Shown piece by piece: positions 24,289-34,182 of a DNA stretch of 64,000 nucleotides; the first letter of the stretch is position 1; each line of letters starts with the position of its first letter. Location of the stretch: assembly GCA_001263235.1 (NCBI GenBank), contig LGRD01000032.1:186001-250000 (forward strand). Reading direction: 5' to 3'. Position numbers and translations under genes: made by a program. Below the pieces are notes generated by a model. It searched no databases. It worked only from the letters and a program-made list of their open reading frames with translations, and had not been told where the DNA came from. The DNA is from Methylibium sp. NZG (lineage in GTDB: Bacteria > Pseudomonadota > Gammaproteobacteria > Burkholderiales > Burkholderiaceae_C).

Positions 24289-24924
24289 CTACCGACTGAC
24301 CCTGGGCAACTCGGCCAGTTCGGCCTCGGTCAGGATGTCGAACACACGCACCACCTTCAGCACGCCGGGCACGCGTTGAGCGACCTCGGTGGCGCGCGTG
24401 GCCTCGCGCTCGGTGACGCGGCCCATCAGGTACACCGTGCCGCGTTCGGTGACGACCTTGAAGACGTTGGCCAGAATGTCCTTGGCGTCCACCAGGCTGG
24501 CCTTGACCTTGCTCGTCAGCAGCGCGTCGGCCGAGCGGCTGTTCAGCGAGCTGATGCCGGTGACGGCCAGCTCGTTGAAGACCGTGCGCACGTTCTCGAT
24601 GCGCGAGACGGCCTGCTCGACGGTGGCCTTGTCGCCCTCGGTCGCCACCTCGCCGGTGAGCAGCACCATCCGGTTGTAGCTGGTGGTGTTGACGTGGCCC
24701 CGGTCGCCCAGCAGCTCACGAGCGCGGCTGCCGGCCCTGATTTCGATCGCCTGGTCGTCGATCTGGGTGCCGGGGCTGCGTCGATCGGTCACCACGAGCG
24801 CGCCGCCGACGAACGCGCCGCCGACCAGCAGCGCCGCGCAGCCGCTGAGCGCCGCGCCCAGTGACACGGTCAGTGAAGCAGCCAGGACGAGGGTGAGCAG
24901 CGGTCGGGAGGTACGAGGGGTCAT
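24289..24924 (-). CDS. dolP: DolP/YraP-like BON-domain outer-membrane lipoprotein
   Basis: 211-residue lipoprotein from ATG 24924. The signal peptide ends in the lipobox LSGC (Cys about residue 28). Two BON domains follow (about 50-120 and 125-200) with VLLTGEVATEGDKA and VYLMGRVTEREATRA. In enterobacteria DolP maintains outer-membrane integrity and binds anionic phospholipid at the division site. The gene order rsmI / yraN / diaA / dolP is the conserved one, which strengthens the call. Its ATG overlaps the diaA stop (ATGA). Confidence 0.9.
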   Translation of the reverse strand: MTPRTSRPLLTLVLAASLTVSLGAALSGCAALLVGGAFVGGALVVTDRRSPGTQIDDQAIEIRAGSRARELLGDRGHVNTTSYNRMVLLTGEVATEGDKATVEQAVSRIENVRTVFNELAVTGISSLNSRSADALLTSKVKASLVDAKDILANVFKVVTERGTVYLMGRVTEREATRATEVAQRVPGVLKVVRVFDILTEAELAELPRVSR

Positions 24925-25517
24925 GTGTCTTCCTGTTCGCCCAGCAGTTGCAAATCCACCGCATCGCACAGGCAATGCAGGGTGAGGATGTGCACCTCCT
25001 GGATGCGGGCGGTTCGTTCGTGCGGGACGCAGATGTGAACGTCGGTCTCGAGCAACAGACCGCGCATCTTGCCGCCGGTGTGGCCGGTGAGGGCCACCAC
25101 CGTCATTTCTTTCGCATGGGCTGCCTCGACCGCGGCCAGCACGTTGGCGGAGTTGCCGCTGGTGGTGATGGCCAGCAGCACGTCGCCCGGCGAACCGAGC
25201 GCCTGCACCTGCTTGGCAAAGATCGAGTTGAAGTCGTAGTCGTTGCCGATCGCGGTCAGGATCGACGTGTCGGTGGTCAGCGCGATCGCCGCGAGCCCCG
25301 GCCGTTCGCGTTCAAAGCGGCCGACGAACTCGGCCGCGAAGTGCTGCGCGTCGCTCGCCGAGCCGCCGTTGCCGCACGCCAGCACCTTGCCGCCTGCGGT
25401 GATGCAACCCACCACGGCACTCACCGCATCGGCGATCGGCTTGGAGAGCAATTCGGCCGCAGCGTACTTGAGGTCGGCGCTGTCGAAGAATTGCTGTTGG
25501 ATGCGTTGTTCAAGCAT
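24921..25517 (-). CDS. diaA: SIS-domain protein, DiaA / phosphoheptose isomerase-like
   Basis: 198-residue single SIS-domain protein from ATG 25517. Motifs are GNGGSASDAQHFAAEFVGRF and TTSGNSANVLAA, both sugar-phosphate-binding loops, with VPHERTARIQEVHI near the end. GmhA (sedoheptulose-7-phosphate isomerase) and DiaA (DnaA-binding initiation factor) are homologous and hard to separate by eye. The neighbours dolP, yraN and rsmI are those of diaA in E. coli, so DiaA is preferred. It sits on the same replicon segment as dnaA, though about 36 kb away. Confidence 0.85.
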   Translation of the reverse strand: MLEQRIQQQFFDSADLKYAAAELLSKPIADAVSAVVGCITAGGKVLACGNGGSASDAQHFAAEFVGRFERERPGLAAIALTTDTSILTAIGNDYDFNSIFAKQVQALGSPGDVLLAITTSGNSANVLAAVEAAHAKEMTVVALTGHTGGKMRGLLLETDVHICVPHERTARIQEVHILTLHCLCDAVDLQLLGEQEDT

Positions 25518-25590
25518 GGCCCTGGATGATATGACACGGGTCTCACGGGCTCGGTTCCTGCCGACGCTGCGCCGTGTCCCGGGCGCCGAT

Positions 25591-25971
25591 TCACGCGGCG
25601 TCGAACGCGCCCCGCAGCCACTCCAGCCGGTCGCCGTCGATGGCCACCACGTCGAAGCGGCAGGGCGGCGGCGTGGGCAGGGCGGCAAGGAAGTGCTGCG
25701 CCGCGAAGACCAGCCGGCGCTGCTTGGCCGCACCGATGCTGGCCGCTGCGCCACCGTGCGTGGCCGCGGCCCGCGCGCGCACTTCGACGAACACCAGCGT
25801 GCCGTCGCGGTCACGCAAGATCAGGTCGACCTCGCCGCCGCGCGCACGCGGACCGGCCGCGACCCGATAATTGCGCCGCACCAGGCGCAGGCCCTGGGCC
25901 TGCAGGTGCGCCAGCGCACGGGCTTCGGCTGCGTCTCCCACCGCCTTCGTCGTCGGACCTCCCGTGACCAC
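25591..25971 (-). CDS. YraN family endonuclease-like protein
   Basis: About 126 residues from GTG 25971 (GTG followed by [11 protein letters not shown]). It has the UPF0102/YraN pattern: [25 protein letters not shown], then the nuclease-like acidic motif [10 protein letters not shown] and VFVEVRAR, as in Holliday-junction-resolvase folds (D...E-V-K/R). The biochemical role is unknown. The start is uncertain (TTG 25977 is possible); with either start its 5' end overlaps that of the divergent rsmI. Confidence 0.85.
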   Translation of the reverse strand: MVTGGPTTKAVGDAAEARALAHLQAQGLRLVRRNYRVAAGPRARGGEVDLILRDRDGTLVFVEVRARAAATHGGAAASIGAAKQRRLVFAAQHFLAALPTPPPCRFDVVAIDGDRLEWLRGAFDAA

Positions 25972-26881
25972 GCTCAACGCCCCCTTGATCCAGCAAGCCG
26001 CAGCCAGCGCTGCCGCCGGCCAGCACCACCCGGCCGGCGCACTGTACGTGGTGGCCACTCCGATCGGCAACCTGGCCGACCTGAGCCTGCGCGCGATCCA
26101 CGTGCTCGCGCTGGTGGACGTGATTGCGTGCGAGGACACGCGCCACAGCGCGCCGCTGCTGCGCCAGCTCGGCATCGACAAGCCGCTGATCGCGCTGCAC
26201 GAGCACAACGAGCGCAGCGCTGCCGATGCGGTGCTGCAGCGCTTGTCGCGCGGCGAGCGCGTGGCCTACGTCAGCGATGCCGGTACGCCCGCCGTCAGCG
26301 ACCCCGGCGCGGCACTGGTGGCGGCGGTGCAAGCGGCCGGCCACCGCACGATTCCGATTCCGGGCGCGAGCAGCGCCGTGGCGGGCTTGAGCGTGGCGGG
26401 CGACATGTCGGGTGCGGGCTTCACCTTCACCGGCTTTCTGCCGTCGCGTGGCGGCGATCGGTCGAAGGCGCTGAAGGCGCTCGCCGCGAGCCCTGCGACG
26501 CAGGTTCTGTTCGAAGCACCGCACCGCATTGCCGAGTTGGCTGATTCGCTCGGCGCGTTGTGCGGCGAGAGGCCCGTGACCGTGTGCCGCGAACTGACCA
26601 AGCAGTTCGAGACCGTCGCCACGATGCCCGCGGCGCAACTGCCGGCCTGGCTGGCGGCAGATGCAAACCGCGCGCGCGGCGAGTTCGTACTGGTGGTGCA
26701 TGGCGCGCCCGAACTCGATGCCATCGCGGGCCCGGAGGCGCACGACGCAACGCTTCAGACACTGATCGCCGCGCTGCCGCTCAAGCAAGCGGTGGCGTTG
26801 GCGGTGGAGCTGACAGGCGCGCCGCGCAACGGTTTGTACGAACGCGCCTTGGCCCTGAAACGCGCCGCCGAGGCCTTGTGA
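25964..26881 (+). CDS. rsmI: 16S rRNA (cytidine(1402)-2'-O)-methyltransferase
   Basis: Tetrapyrrole-methylase-fold SAM enzyme that methylates the 2'-OH of C1402 of 16S rRNA. 305 residues from GTG 25964 (TTG 25985 is an alternative). Motifs are [62 protein letters not shown] and [10 protein letters not shown]. The block with yraN, diaA and dolP is conserved in proteobacteria, but here rsmI is divergent and its start overlaps yraN. Confidence 0.95.
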   Translation: MTTLNAPLIQQAAASAAAGQHHPAGALYVVATPIGNLADLSLRAIHVLALVDVIACEDTRHSAPLLRQLGIDKPLIALHEHNERSAADAVLQRLSRGERVAYVSDAGTPAVSDPGAALVAAVQAAGHRTIPIPGASSAVAGLSVAGDMSGAGFTFTGFLPSRGGDRSKALKALAASPATQVLFEAPHRIAELADSLGALCGERPVTVCRELTKQFETVATMPAAQLPAWLAADANRARGEFVLVVHGAPELDAIAGPEAHDATLQTLIAALPLKQAVALAVELTGAPRNGLYERALALKRAAEAL

Positions 26882-27013
26882 TCGCATGGCGCGCTGGCGG
26901 GCGGCCCGCCGAGGCGAAGGTCACGCTCTACCTGCAGCGCGCATGACCCTGCCGAGGGCCAGCGTGAGGGGCACTTCTACAATCCCCCCACGCTCACAGG
27001 ACGGACGCCACCC

Positions 27014-28489
27014 ATGATCACCCGCGAACCCACGATCGAACGCCTGGCGGTGGCCCGCTCGCTGCTGCTCGAACCTTTCGGGCTGACCGATGCGAGCTTG
27101 TCGCGCGCGCTGCAGGCCATCGCCACGCACCGCATCGACGACGCCGACCTGTACTTCCAGTACACGCGCAGCGAAGGCTGGAGCCTCGAAGAAGGCATCG
27201 TCAAAAGCGGCAGCTTCGGCATCGACCAAGGCGTGGGCGTGCGTGCGGTGGCGGGCGAGAAGACGGCCTTTGCCTACTCCGACGACATCTCCGAAGCCGC
27301 GCTGATGGACGCCGCGCAGACCGTGCGCACCATCGCTGCGGCAGGGCAGAGCCGCAAGGTGAAGATCGACACGCCGCAACGCGTGGCGACGAGCCGCGTG
27401 CTGTACGCGCCGATGGACCCGATCGCCACGCTCGACAGCACGCAGAAGGTGGCGCTGCTGGAGAAGGTCGAGAAGCTCGCCCGCGCCAAGGACCCGCGCG
27501 TCAAGCAGGTGATGGCAGGCCTCGCCGGCGAGTACGACGTGGTGCTGGTCGCGCGCGCCGACGGCACGCTGGCCGCCGACGTGCGGCCGCTGGTGCGCCT
27601 GTCGGTCACCGTGATCGCCGAGCAGACGGTGAACGGCGAGTTGCGCCGCGAGGCCGGCAACGGCGGCGGCGGCGGGCGCTTCGGCTTTGCGTACTTCCAC
27701 GACGAGGTGATCGAGGGCTACGTGCGCGACGCGGTGAACGCCGCGCTCACCAACCTCGAATCGCGCCCCGCCAAGGCCGGCGAGATGAGCGTGGTGCTCG
27801 GCCCCGGCTGGCCCGGCGTGCTGCTGCACGAGGCGATCGGCCACGGGCTGGAGGGCGACTTCAACCGCAAGGGCAGCAGTGCGTTTGCCGGCCGCATCGG
27901 CCAGCGCGTAGCGGCCAAGGGCGTGACGGTGCTCGACGACGGCACCATCCCCGACCGGCGCGGCTCGCTCAATGTCGATGACGAAGGAAACGCCTCGCAG
28001 CGCAACGTGCTGATCGAAGACGGCATCTTGAAGGGCTACATCCAGGACTCGATGAACGCGCGCCTGATGGGCGTCAAGCCCACCGGCAACGGCCGGCGTG
28101 AGAGTTACGCCGCGGTGCCGATGCCGCGCATGACCAACACCTACATGCTGGCGGGCGACCGCACCAAAGAAGAGATCATCGCCGGCCTCAAGCGCGGCCT
28201 GTACGCCACCAACTTCGGGGGCGGGCAGGTGGACATCACGAGCGGCAAGTTCGTGTTCTCGGCGAGCGAGGCGTTCTGGGTCGAGAACGGCAAGATTCAA
28301 TACCCGGTGAAGGGCGCCACGATCATCGGCAACGGGCCGGATGCGCTGACGCGCGTGAGCATGATCGGCAACGACATGCGCCTGGACACCGGCGTGGGCG
28401 TGTGCGGCAAGGAGGGCCAGAGCGTGCCGGTGGGCGTGGGCCAGCCGACGCTGCGCATCGACCGGCTGACCGTCGGCGGCACGGCCTGA
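27014..28489 (+). CDS. tldD: Metalloprotease TldD
   Basis: 491-residue TldD subunit of the TldD/TldE (PmbA) protease, which degrades or matures small peptides in the cytoplasm. The zinc motif HEAIGHGLEGDFNRKGSS (HExxxH) is present about residues 272-277. GLYATNFGGGQVDITSGKFVF with the later metal-ligand Cys region (TGVGVCGKEGQ) completes the site. AGGACG precedes ATG 27014. The partner tldE/pmbA is not in the window, as is usual. Confidence 0.96.
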   Translation: MITREPTIERLAVARSLLLEPFGLTDASLSRALQAIATHRIDDADLYFQYTRSEGWSLEEGIVKSGSFGIDQGVGVRAVAGEKTAFAYSDDISEAALMDAAQTVRTIAAAGQSRKVKIDTPQRVATSRVLYAPMDPIATLDSTQKVALLEKVEKLARAKDPRVKQVMAGLAGEYDVVLVARADGTLAADVRPLVRLSVTVIAEQTVNGELRREAGNGGGGGRFGFAYFHDEVIEGYVRDAVNAALTNLESRPAKAGEMSVVLGPGWPGVLLHEAIGHGLEGDFNRKGSSAFAGRIGQRVAAKGVTVLDDGTIPDRRGSLNVDDEGNASQRNVLIEDGILKGYIQDSMNARLMGVKPTGNGRRESYAAVPMPRMTNTYMLAGDRTKEEIIAGLKRGLYATNFGGGQVDITSGKFVFSASEAFWVENGKIQYPVKGATIIGNGPDALTRVSMIGNDMRLDTGVGVCGKEGQSVPVGVGQPTLRIDRLTVGGTA

Positions 28490-28536
28490 TCTGTTTCGGC
28501 GCTCTTTCGTCGTCGCCGGTCTTGTCATCCGCAAAC

Positions 28537-28566
28537 ACCGCCCGCACGTGATGGGGCGGGGGTTTT
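28537..28566 (+). terminator. Probable weak terminator after tldD
   Basis: CCGCCC at 28538-28543 can pair with GGGCGG at 28554-28559, followed by GGG and TTTT at 28563-28566. The stem is short and the T-run brief, so termination may be partial. Confidence 0.45.
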
Positions 28567-28593
28567 CGACCGCAGCCTGAAGGAGGTGCAGCA

Positions 28594-28905
28594 ATGTGGA
28601 AACGTGTCTCGATGATCTGGCTCGTCGTCAAGGGCGACGCCAAGCGGCTCTGGTACGCGCTCGGCCACCCGCAATCGCCCGGCTGGCTGAAGGCGGGCAC
28701 GGCGCTGGTGCTTTTGTACTTGGTGTCGCCGATCGACCTGATCCCGGACGTGGTGCCGATCCTCGGCGTGGTCGATGACCTGGTGATCGTCCCGATGGCG
28801 ATCCGCTGGCTGCTGAACCGCCTGCCGGCCAACATTCGGGAGCACGCTGAAGCGCGCGCCAGCGGCAAGCCGGTTGCGGCCAAGCCGGTCGAAGAGGTGC
28901 TCTGA
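28594..28905 (+). CDS. YkvA/DUF1232 family small membrane protein
   Basis: 103 residues with a strong AAGGAGGTG ribosome site. The core YLVSPIDLIPDVVPILGVVDDLVIV is the signature of DUF1232 (YkvA) proteins, forming one or two hydrophobic helices at about residues 35-70. The function of the family is unknown. It lies between tldD and the sugar-acid cluster and has no obvious functional link to either. Confidence 0.88.
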   Translation: MWKRVSMIWLVVKGDAKRLWYALGHPQSPGWLKAGTALVLLYLVSPIDLIPDVVPILGVVDDLVIVPMAIRWLLNRLPANIREHAEARASGKPVAAKPVEEVL

Positions 28906-28962
28906 CGCTGCCGCGCGGCCAAGTCCATTAAAGTTCGGGCGAGTTCAGACCCACCGACCCGA

Positions 28963-30246
28963 ATGACCACACTTCTTCTGGGCTGCATCGCCGACGACTT
29001 CACCGGCGCCACCGACCTGGCAAACAACCTCGTGCGCGCCGGCATGCGCGTGGCGCAGACGATCGGCGTGCCAACTGTGCCGTTGCAGGCCGATGTCGAC
29101 GCGGTGGTCGTGGCGTTGAAGTCGCGCACCATCGCACCGGCCGACGCGGTGGCGCAGTCGCTGGCCGCGCTGCGCTGGCTTCAAGCGCAGGGCGCGCAGC
29201 AGATCTACTTCAAGGTGTGCTCCACGTTCGATTCGACATCGCAGGGCAACATCGGCCCGGTGACCGATGCGCTGATGGACGCTCTCGGTTGCAGCTTCGT
29301 CGCCGTCACCCCCGCCTTCCCCGACAACCAGCGTGCGGTGTTCAAGGGCCACCTGTTCGTCGGCGACCTGCTGCTGAGCGACAGCGGCATGCGCAACCAC
29401 CCGCTGACGCCGATGACGGACGCGAACCTGGTGCGTGTGCTGCAAGCGCAAACCCAACGCAAGGTCGGCCTGGTCGAGCACGGCGTGGTGGCGCGCGGGG
29501 CAGCGGCCATCGCCGATCGGATGGCGCAGCTCCAGCGAGAAGGCGTCGGCATGGCGATCGTCGATGCGATCCGCAACGACGATCTGGTGCAACTCGGGCA
29601 GGCGCTGAAGGGCCAGGCGCTCGTCACCGCCGGCTCGGGCGTGGCGATCGGGCTGCCGACCAACTGGGGGCTGGTTCCATCGCCCGCGGCGGCGGTGTTG
29701 CCGCCGGCCGGTGGGTTGCAAGCCATCGTCTCGGGCAGTTGTTCGGTGGCGACCAACGGCCAGGTGGCGCATGCGCGCGCGGCGGGGGTGCCGGTGTTCG
29801 AGGTCGATCCACTGCAGGTGGCTGCCGGCGCCGATGTGGCCGCGCAAGCGCTGGCCTGGGCACGCGGTCGTTTTCAGAGCGGCCTGCCGCGCGGGCCGGT
29901 GCTCATCACCGCCACCGCCGACACCACGCAACTGCAGGCGGTGCAGGCGCAACTCGGCGTGGCGCGCGCGGGCGAACTGGTGGAGCACACACTGGCAGCG
30001 ATCGGCCGCGGCCTGGTGCAACTCGGGGTGCGGCAGCTCGTGGTGGCCGGCGGCGAAACATCGGGCGCGGTGGTGCAGGCGCTGGGCATCTCGCAACTGC
30101 AGATCGGCGCGCAAATCGACCCCGGCGTGCCGTGGTGTGCCGCGTTGTCGCCGGCAGCGGATGCGCAGGTTCTGCACATCACGCTGAAGTCCGGCAACTT
30201 CGGATCGGCCGACTTCTTCACCAAGGCGTTTGCGACGCTCGCATGA
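28963..30246 (+). CDS. otnK: 3-oxo-tetronate kinase-like four-carbon acid sugar kinase
   Basis: 427-residue DUF1537 (four-carbon acid sugar kinase) protein. The N-terminus LGCIADDFTGATDLANNL is the substrate-binding signature, followed by FKVCSTFDSTSQGNIGPVTDAL and the nucleotide-binding C-terminal domain with VVAGGETSGAVVQALG. OtnK phosphorylates 3-oxo-tetronate in C4 sugar-acid breakdown. The adjacent aldolase-like gene of the OtnC type supports this role; the precise stereoisomer used is unknown. Confidence 0.9.
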   Translation: MTTLLLGCIADDFTGATDLANNLVRAGMRVAQTIGVPTVPLQADVDAVVVALKSRTIAPADAVAQSLAALRWLQAQGAQQIYFKVCSTFDSTSQGNIGPVTDALMDALGCSFVAVTPAFPDNQRAVFKGHLFVGDLLLSDSGMRNHPLTPMTDANLVRVLQAQTQRKVGLVEHGVVARGAAAIADRMAQLQREGVGMAIVDAIRNDDLVQLGQALKGQALVTAGSGVAIGLPTNWGLVPSPAAAVLPPAGGLQAIVSGSCSVATNGQVAHARAAGVPVFEVDPLQVAAGADVAAQALAWARGRFQSGLPRGPVLITATADTTQLQAVQAQLGVARAGELVEHTLAAIGRGLVQLGVRQLVVAGGETSGAVVQALGISQLQIGAQIDPGVPWCAALSPAADAQVLHITLKSGNFGSADFFTKAFATLA

Positions 30247-30301
30247 GCTTGCCGCGCCGCGCCATGCCCTGTCGCGCCGTGCGCAACGAGGACCCTGCCC
30301 G

Positions 30302-30970
30302 GTGACTGAAGTCGAGCTTCGTGACGAAGTCTGCCGCGTCGGCCGCTCGCTGTTCGAGCGCGGCTACGTGCACGCCACGGCGGGCAACATCAGCGTGCGG
30401 CTCGACGATGGCTTTCTGATCACACCGACCGATGCCTGCCTGGGCACGTTGGCGCCGCAGCGCCTGGCGCGCGTCGATGTGAACGGCGTGCAGACCGGCG
30501 GCGACCGCGCCAGCAAGACACTCGCGCTGCACCGCCGCATCTACGCCGCCGAGCCCACCGCGCGCTGCGTGATCCACACCCACAGCACGCACCTGGTGGC
30601 GCTCACGCTCGCGGGCGTGTGGAGCGCAGCCGACATCCTGCCGCCGATCACGCCGTACTGCGTGATGAAGGTCGGCCACGTGCCGCTGATTCCGTACCAC
30701 CGCCCCGGCGACCCGCAGGTGGCCGAACTCGTGGCGCAGGCGATCGGCGCTGCGCAGGCGCGCGGCACGCCGTTGCGCGCGGTGATGCTGGAGCGGCTCG
30801 GCCCGAACGTGTGGCATGGCTCGCCGGCCGAGGCCAGCGCGGTGCTCGAAGAGCTCGAAGAGACGGCGCGCCTGTGGTTGATGACGACCCCGCGGACGAC
30901 ACCGCGGCCCGCCCCGCTGACCGAGGCGCAACTCGACGAGCTGCGCTCCGTTTTCGGCGCACCGTGGTGA
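30302..30970 (+). CDS. otnC: 3-oxo-tetronate 4-phosphate decarboxylase-like class II aldolase
   Basis: Class II aldolase/adducin family, 222 residues from GTG 30302. Motifs are GYVHATAGNISVR (phosphate site), the zinc ligands in VIHTHSTHLVAL and a downstream AVMLERLGPNVW. OtnC decarboxylates the kinase product to dihydroxyacetone phosphate. It follows otnK by 55 bases. Ribulose-phosphate epimerase-type relatives exist, but the kinase neighbour favours OtnC. Confidence 0.88.
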   Translation: MTEVELRDEVCRVGRSLFERGYVHATAGNISVRLDDGFLITPTDACLGTLAPQRLARVDVNGVQTGGDRASKTLALHRRIYAAEPTARCVIHTHSTHLVALTLAGVWSAADILPPITPYCVMKVGHVPLIPYHRPGDPQVAELVAQAIGAAQARGTPLRAVMLERLGPNVWHGSPAEASAVLEELEETARLWLMTTPRTTPRPAPLTEAQLDELRSVFGAPW

Positions 30971-31036
30971 AACGATGTGCACCGACAATGAAAAGTCCGA
31001 TGCCCTGACCGACGACCCCTCGACCTGAAAGTTCGC

Positions 31037-32905
31037 ATGAAGACATCTGAGACGACCCCCAAGGCCGGCAAGAAGGACGCAAAGGCGCTGAACTCGAAGA
31101 AGCCGGGCGCCAAGAAGCGCATCAAGCCCAGCCAACTGCGCTCGCGCGCCTGGTTCGACAACCCGGCCAATGCCGACATGACGGCGCTGTACCTCGAGCG
31201 CACGATGAACTTCGGCCTGAGCATGGAGGAGTTGCAATCGGGCCGGCCGATGATCGGCATCGCTCAGAGCGGCTCCGACATTGCACCGTGCAACCGCCAC
31301 CACCTGGTGCTGGCCCAGCGCATGCGCGAGGGCATTCGCGATGCCGGCGGCGTGGCGTTCGAGTTCCCGCTGCACCCGATCCAGGAAACCTGCAAACGCC
31401 CCACCGCCGCGCTCGACCGCAACTTGCAGTACCTGGCGCTGGTGGAGGTGCTGTACGGCTACCCGCTGGACGGCGTGATCCTGACCACGGGCTGCGACAA
31501 GACGACGCCAGCGCAACTGATGGCCGCGGCCACGGTGGACATTCCGGCGATTGCGATCAACTCCGGCCCGATGCTCAACGGCTGGCACGACGGCGAGCGC
31601 ACCGGCTCGGGCACGATCGTGTGGAAGGCGCGCCAGATGATGGCCAAGGGCGACATCGACTACCCGCAGTTCTTGAAGCTCGTGGCGTCGAGCGCGCCGT
31701 CCACCGGCCACTGCAACACCATGGGCACGGCCTCGACGATGAACGCGCTGACCGAGGCGATGGGCATGTGCCTGCCGGGCACCGCGGCCATCCCGGCGCC
31801 GTACCGCGATCGCCAGGAAGCGGCCTACCTGACCGGCAAGCGCATCGTCGAGATGGTGTGGGAGAACCTCAAACCCTCCGACATCATGACGCGCGAGGCG
31901 TTCGAGAACGTCATCGTCGTCAACTCGGCGATCGGCGGCTCGACCAATGCGCCGGTGCACATCAACGCAATCGCGCGGCACATCGGCGTGAAGCTCGACA
32001 ACGACGACTGGGAGAAGATCGGCTACGAGCTGCCGTTGCTGGTGAACATGCAGCCGGCTGGCGAGTACCTCGGCGAGGAGTACTACCGTGCCGGCGGCCT
32101 GCCCGCGGTGGTGGCCGAGTTGGTCAAGAAGGGCAAGATCAAGCCCTCGCCCACCGTCAACGGCAAGACGCTGGCGGAGAACTGCGAAGGCCAGTTCTCG
32201 ACCGACCGGCGCGTGATCCTGCCGTACGACAAGCCGATGCAGAAGAAGGCCGGCTTCCTGAACCTGAAGGGCAACCTGTTCGACTCGGCGATCATGAAGA
32301 CCAGCGTAATCACGAAGGAATTCCGCGAGCGTTACCTCGAGAACCCGGCCGACCCGATGGCCTTCGAAGGCAAGGCGGTGGTGTTCGACGGGCCCGAGGA
32401 CTACCACCACCGCATCGACGACCCGAAAACGAAGATCGATGCGCACACCGTGCTGTTCATCCGCGGCGTCGGCCCGGTGGGCTACCCCGGCGCGGCCGAG
32501 GTGGTGAACATGCGCCCGCCGAACTACCTCATCAAGCAGGGCGTGACCGCCCTGCCGTGCATCGGCGACGGCCGCCAGTCGGGCACGTCGGGCTCGCCGT
32601 CGATCCTGAACGCGTCGCCCGAGGCGGCCACCGGCGGCGGGCTGGCGCTGCTGAAAACCGGCGACCGCGTGCGCATCGACCTGAAGAAGCGCACAGCCAA
32701 CATCCTGATATCGGACGCCGAGCTGCAAAAGCGCCGCGAGGCGCTGGAGGCGGCCGGTGGCTACAAGTACCCACCGAGCCAGACTCCGTGGCAGGAGATC
32801 CAGCGCGGCATCGTCGATGAGTTGTCGCACGGCATGGTGCTCAAGCCGGCGGTCAAGTACCAGAAGATCCACGCCACCTTCGGCGTGCCACGCGACAACC
32901 ATTGA
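31037..32905 (+). CDS. IlvD/Edd family dehydratase, probably a sugar-acid (pentonate-type) dehydratase
   Basis: 622-residue Fe-S dehydratase. A Lys-rich 35-residue extension precedes the core. Cluster-binding cysteines are visible in [22 protein letters not shown] and [15 protein letters not shown], and the C-terminal swivelling domain contains [21 protein letters not shown]. The opening [22 protein letters not shown] is typical of arabinonate/xylonate-type dehydratases rather than the isoleucine-valine enzyme. In this cluster it would dehydrate a sugar acid to a 2-keto-3-deoxy acid. The exact substrate is inferred only from context. Confidence 0.88.
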   Translation: MKTSETTPKAGKKDAKALNSKKPGAKKRIKPSQLRSRAWFDNPANADMTALYLERTMNFGLSMEELQSGRPMIGIAQSGSDIAPCNRHHLVLAQRMREGIRDAGGVAFEFPLHPIQETCKRPTAALDRNLQYLALVEVLYGYPLDGVILTTGCDKTTPAQLMAAATVDIPAIAINSGPMLNGWHDGERTGSGTIVWKARQMMAKGDIDYPQFLKLVASSAPSTGHCNTMGTASTMNALTEAMGMCLPGTAAIPAPYRDRQEAAYLTGKRIVEMVWENLKPSDIMTREAFENVIVVNSAIGGSTNAPVHINAIARHIGVKLDNDDWEKIGYELPLLVNMQPAGEYLGEEYYRAGGLPAVVAELVKKGKIKPSPTVNGKTLAENCEGQFSTDRRVILPYDKPMQKKAGFLNLKGNLFDSAIMKTSVITKEFRERYLENPADPMAFEGKAVVFDGPEDYHHRIDDPKTKIDAHTVLFIRGVGPVGYPGAAEVVNMRPPNYLIKQGVTALPCIGDGRQSGTSGSPSILNASPEAATGGGLALLKTGDRVRIDLKKRTANILISDAELQKRREALEAAGGYKYPPSQTPWQEIQRGIVDELSHGMVLKPAVKYQKIHATFGVPRDNH

Positions 32906-33027
32906 GCGGCCTCTGGCGCTGTTCGTGCCGGGCCGCCTGGCGCCGAGGCTTCGGCCGTATGGACCGGGCCGGCCGGCCGAGTTAACCTTGCGCCCGTTTT
33001 GTCCAACCCACCCTGGAGTGTGATTCC

Positions 33028-34017
33028 ATGCAAACCCGTCGACGCCATCTCATCGGCTTGGCCACCACCGGCAGCCTGCTCTCGCTCAGCGGCCTGAACG
33101 CTCGCGCCCAGGTGAGCCTGGACACCGCCAAGATCTTTGCCGGCTTCGCCGCAGGCGGCACGGTGGACGTGACCGCGCGCCGCGTGGCCGACAAACTGCG
33201 CGACGCCTATGCGAAGAACGTGGTCGTCGAGAACCGCACCGGCGCGGGCGGGCAGATTGCGCTGTCGGCGCTGAAGACCGCCGCACCCGACGGCAGCACG
33301 TTCCTGGTCACGCCGATGTCGATGCTGGGCATCTACCCGCACACCTACAAGAAGCTGCCCTACGACCCGGTGGCCGACTTTGCGCCGGTGTCGCAGGCGG
33401 TGCAGTTCGACTTCGGCTTCGCCGTAGGCCCGATGGTGCCGACCTCGGTGAAGACGCTTGCCGAGTATGTGGCGTGGTGCAAGGCGAACCCGACGAACGC
33501 CAACTTCGGCTCGCCGGCGGCCGGCTCGGTGCCGCACTTCGTGGCCGAGCTGTTCGGGCGTGCGGCGGGGCTCGACCTGAAGCACGTGCCGTACCGCGGC
33601 ACGCAGCCGGCGATCGTCGACCTGATGGGCGGGCAGGTGTCGTCCGTGTCGGGCCCGGTGGGTGAGTTCCTGCAGCACTTGCCGACCGGCAAGGCCCGCC
33701 TGATCGCCACGTCGGGCGCCGCACGCAACAAGTTTGCGCCCACGGTGCCGACGTATGCCGAGCAGGGTTTCAAGGACCTGGTCTTCAACGAGTGGTTCGG
33801 CTTCTACCTGCCGGCCAAGACGCCAGCCGACGTGATCAACCGCCTCAGCGCTGCGATCCAGGCGGCCCTGGCGGCGCCCGAGGTGACAGACGGTCTGGCA
33901 CAGATGGGGCTCGAGGCCAAATCGTCCACGCCCGCAGAGTTGGCCGCGCTCCTCAAGCGCGACACCGAGCGCTGGGCGCCGCTGGTCAAGACCATCGGCT
34001 TCACTGCCGAGTCCTGA
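33028..34017 (+). CDS. Bug-family substrate-binding protein of the sugar-acid cluster
   Basis: 329-residue TctC/Bug receptor. The leader QTRRRHLIGLATTGSLLSL resembles a twin-arginine signal, followed by cleavage near NARAQ. The mature domain has FAGFAAGGTVDVTARRVAD, VENRTGAGGQ and KHVPYRGTQPAIVDLMGGQV. This binding cleft diverges from the Bug protein at 4018 (FPAAGAPD there, FAAGGTVD here), so the ligands differ. Position suggests it binds the sugar acid processed by the upstream genes. Confidence 0.92.
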   Translation: MQTRRRHLIGLATTGSLLSLSGLNARAQVSLDTAKIFAGFAAGGTVDVTARRVADKLRDAYAKNVVVENRTGAGGQIALSALKTAAPDGSTFLVTPMSMLGIYPHTYKKLPYDPVADFAPVSQAVQFDFGFAVGPMVPTSVKTLAEYVAWCKANPTNANFGSPAAGSVPHFVAELFGRAAGLDLKHVPYRGTQPAIVDLMGGQVSSVSGPVGEFLQHLPTGKARLIATSGAARNKFAPTVPTYAEQGFKDLVFNEWFGFYLPAKTPADVINRLSAAIQAALAAPEVTDGLAQMGLEAKSSTPAELAALLKRDTERWAPLVKTIGFTAES

Positions 34018-34136
34018 TGCTGCACCCCTCGGCGGACGCCCCAGCGCCGTCCGCACCGAGGGGAGGGAGCACCGGCGCCGCCCTGCGAGCGCCGGCCCGA
34101 CCGGGCGGCGGAAGACGCTCGCTGCTTCCAGTGGAG

Positions 34137-34182
34137 TAACATAGAATTTATCACAATGCCATTTTTGGTAAAGTCTATGTTA
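34137..34182 (+). promoter_or_regulatory. hipBA operator/promoter
   Basis: TAACATAGA (34137-34145) and its exact inverted copy TCTATGTTA (34174-34182) are centred 37 bases apart in a short AT-rich stretch, the last base of the copy being the A of the hipB ATG. Between them, TTTATC (34147-34152) and TAAAGT (34169-34174) could be -35 and -10 with 16-base spacing. This fits autorepression by a HipB dimer pair, as in other hipBA loci. Confidence 0.75.

Noticed and set aside
26882-27013. Possible RNase P RNA or other RNA gene between rsmI and tldD
   Set aside because: The gap is only 132 bases and shows none of the conserved RNase P RNA elements.
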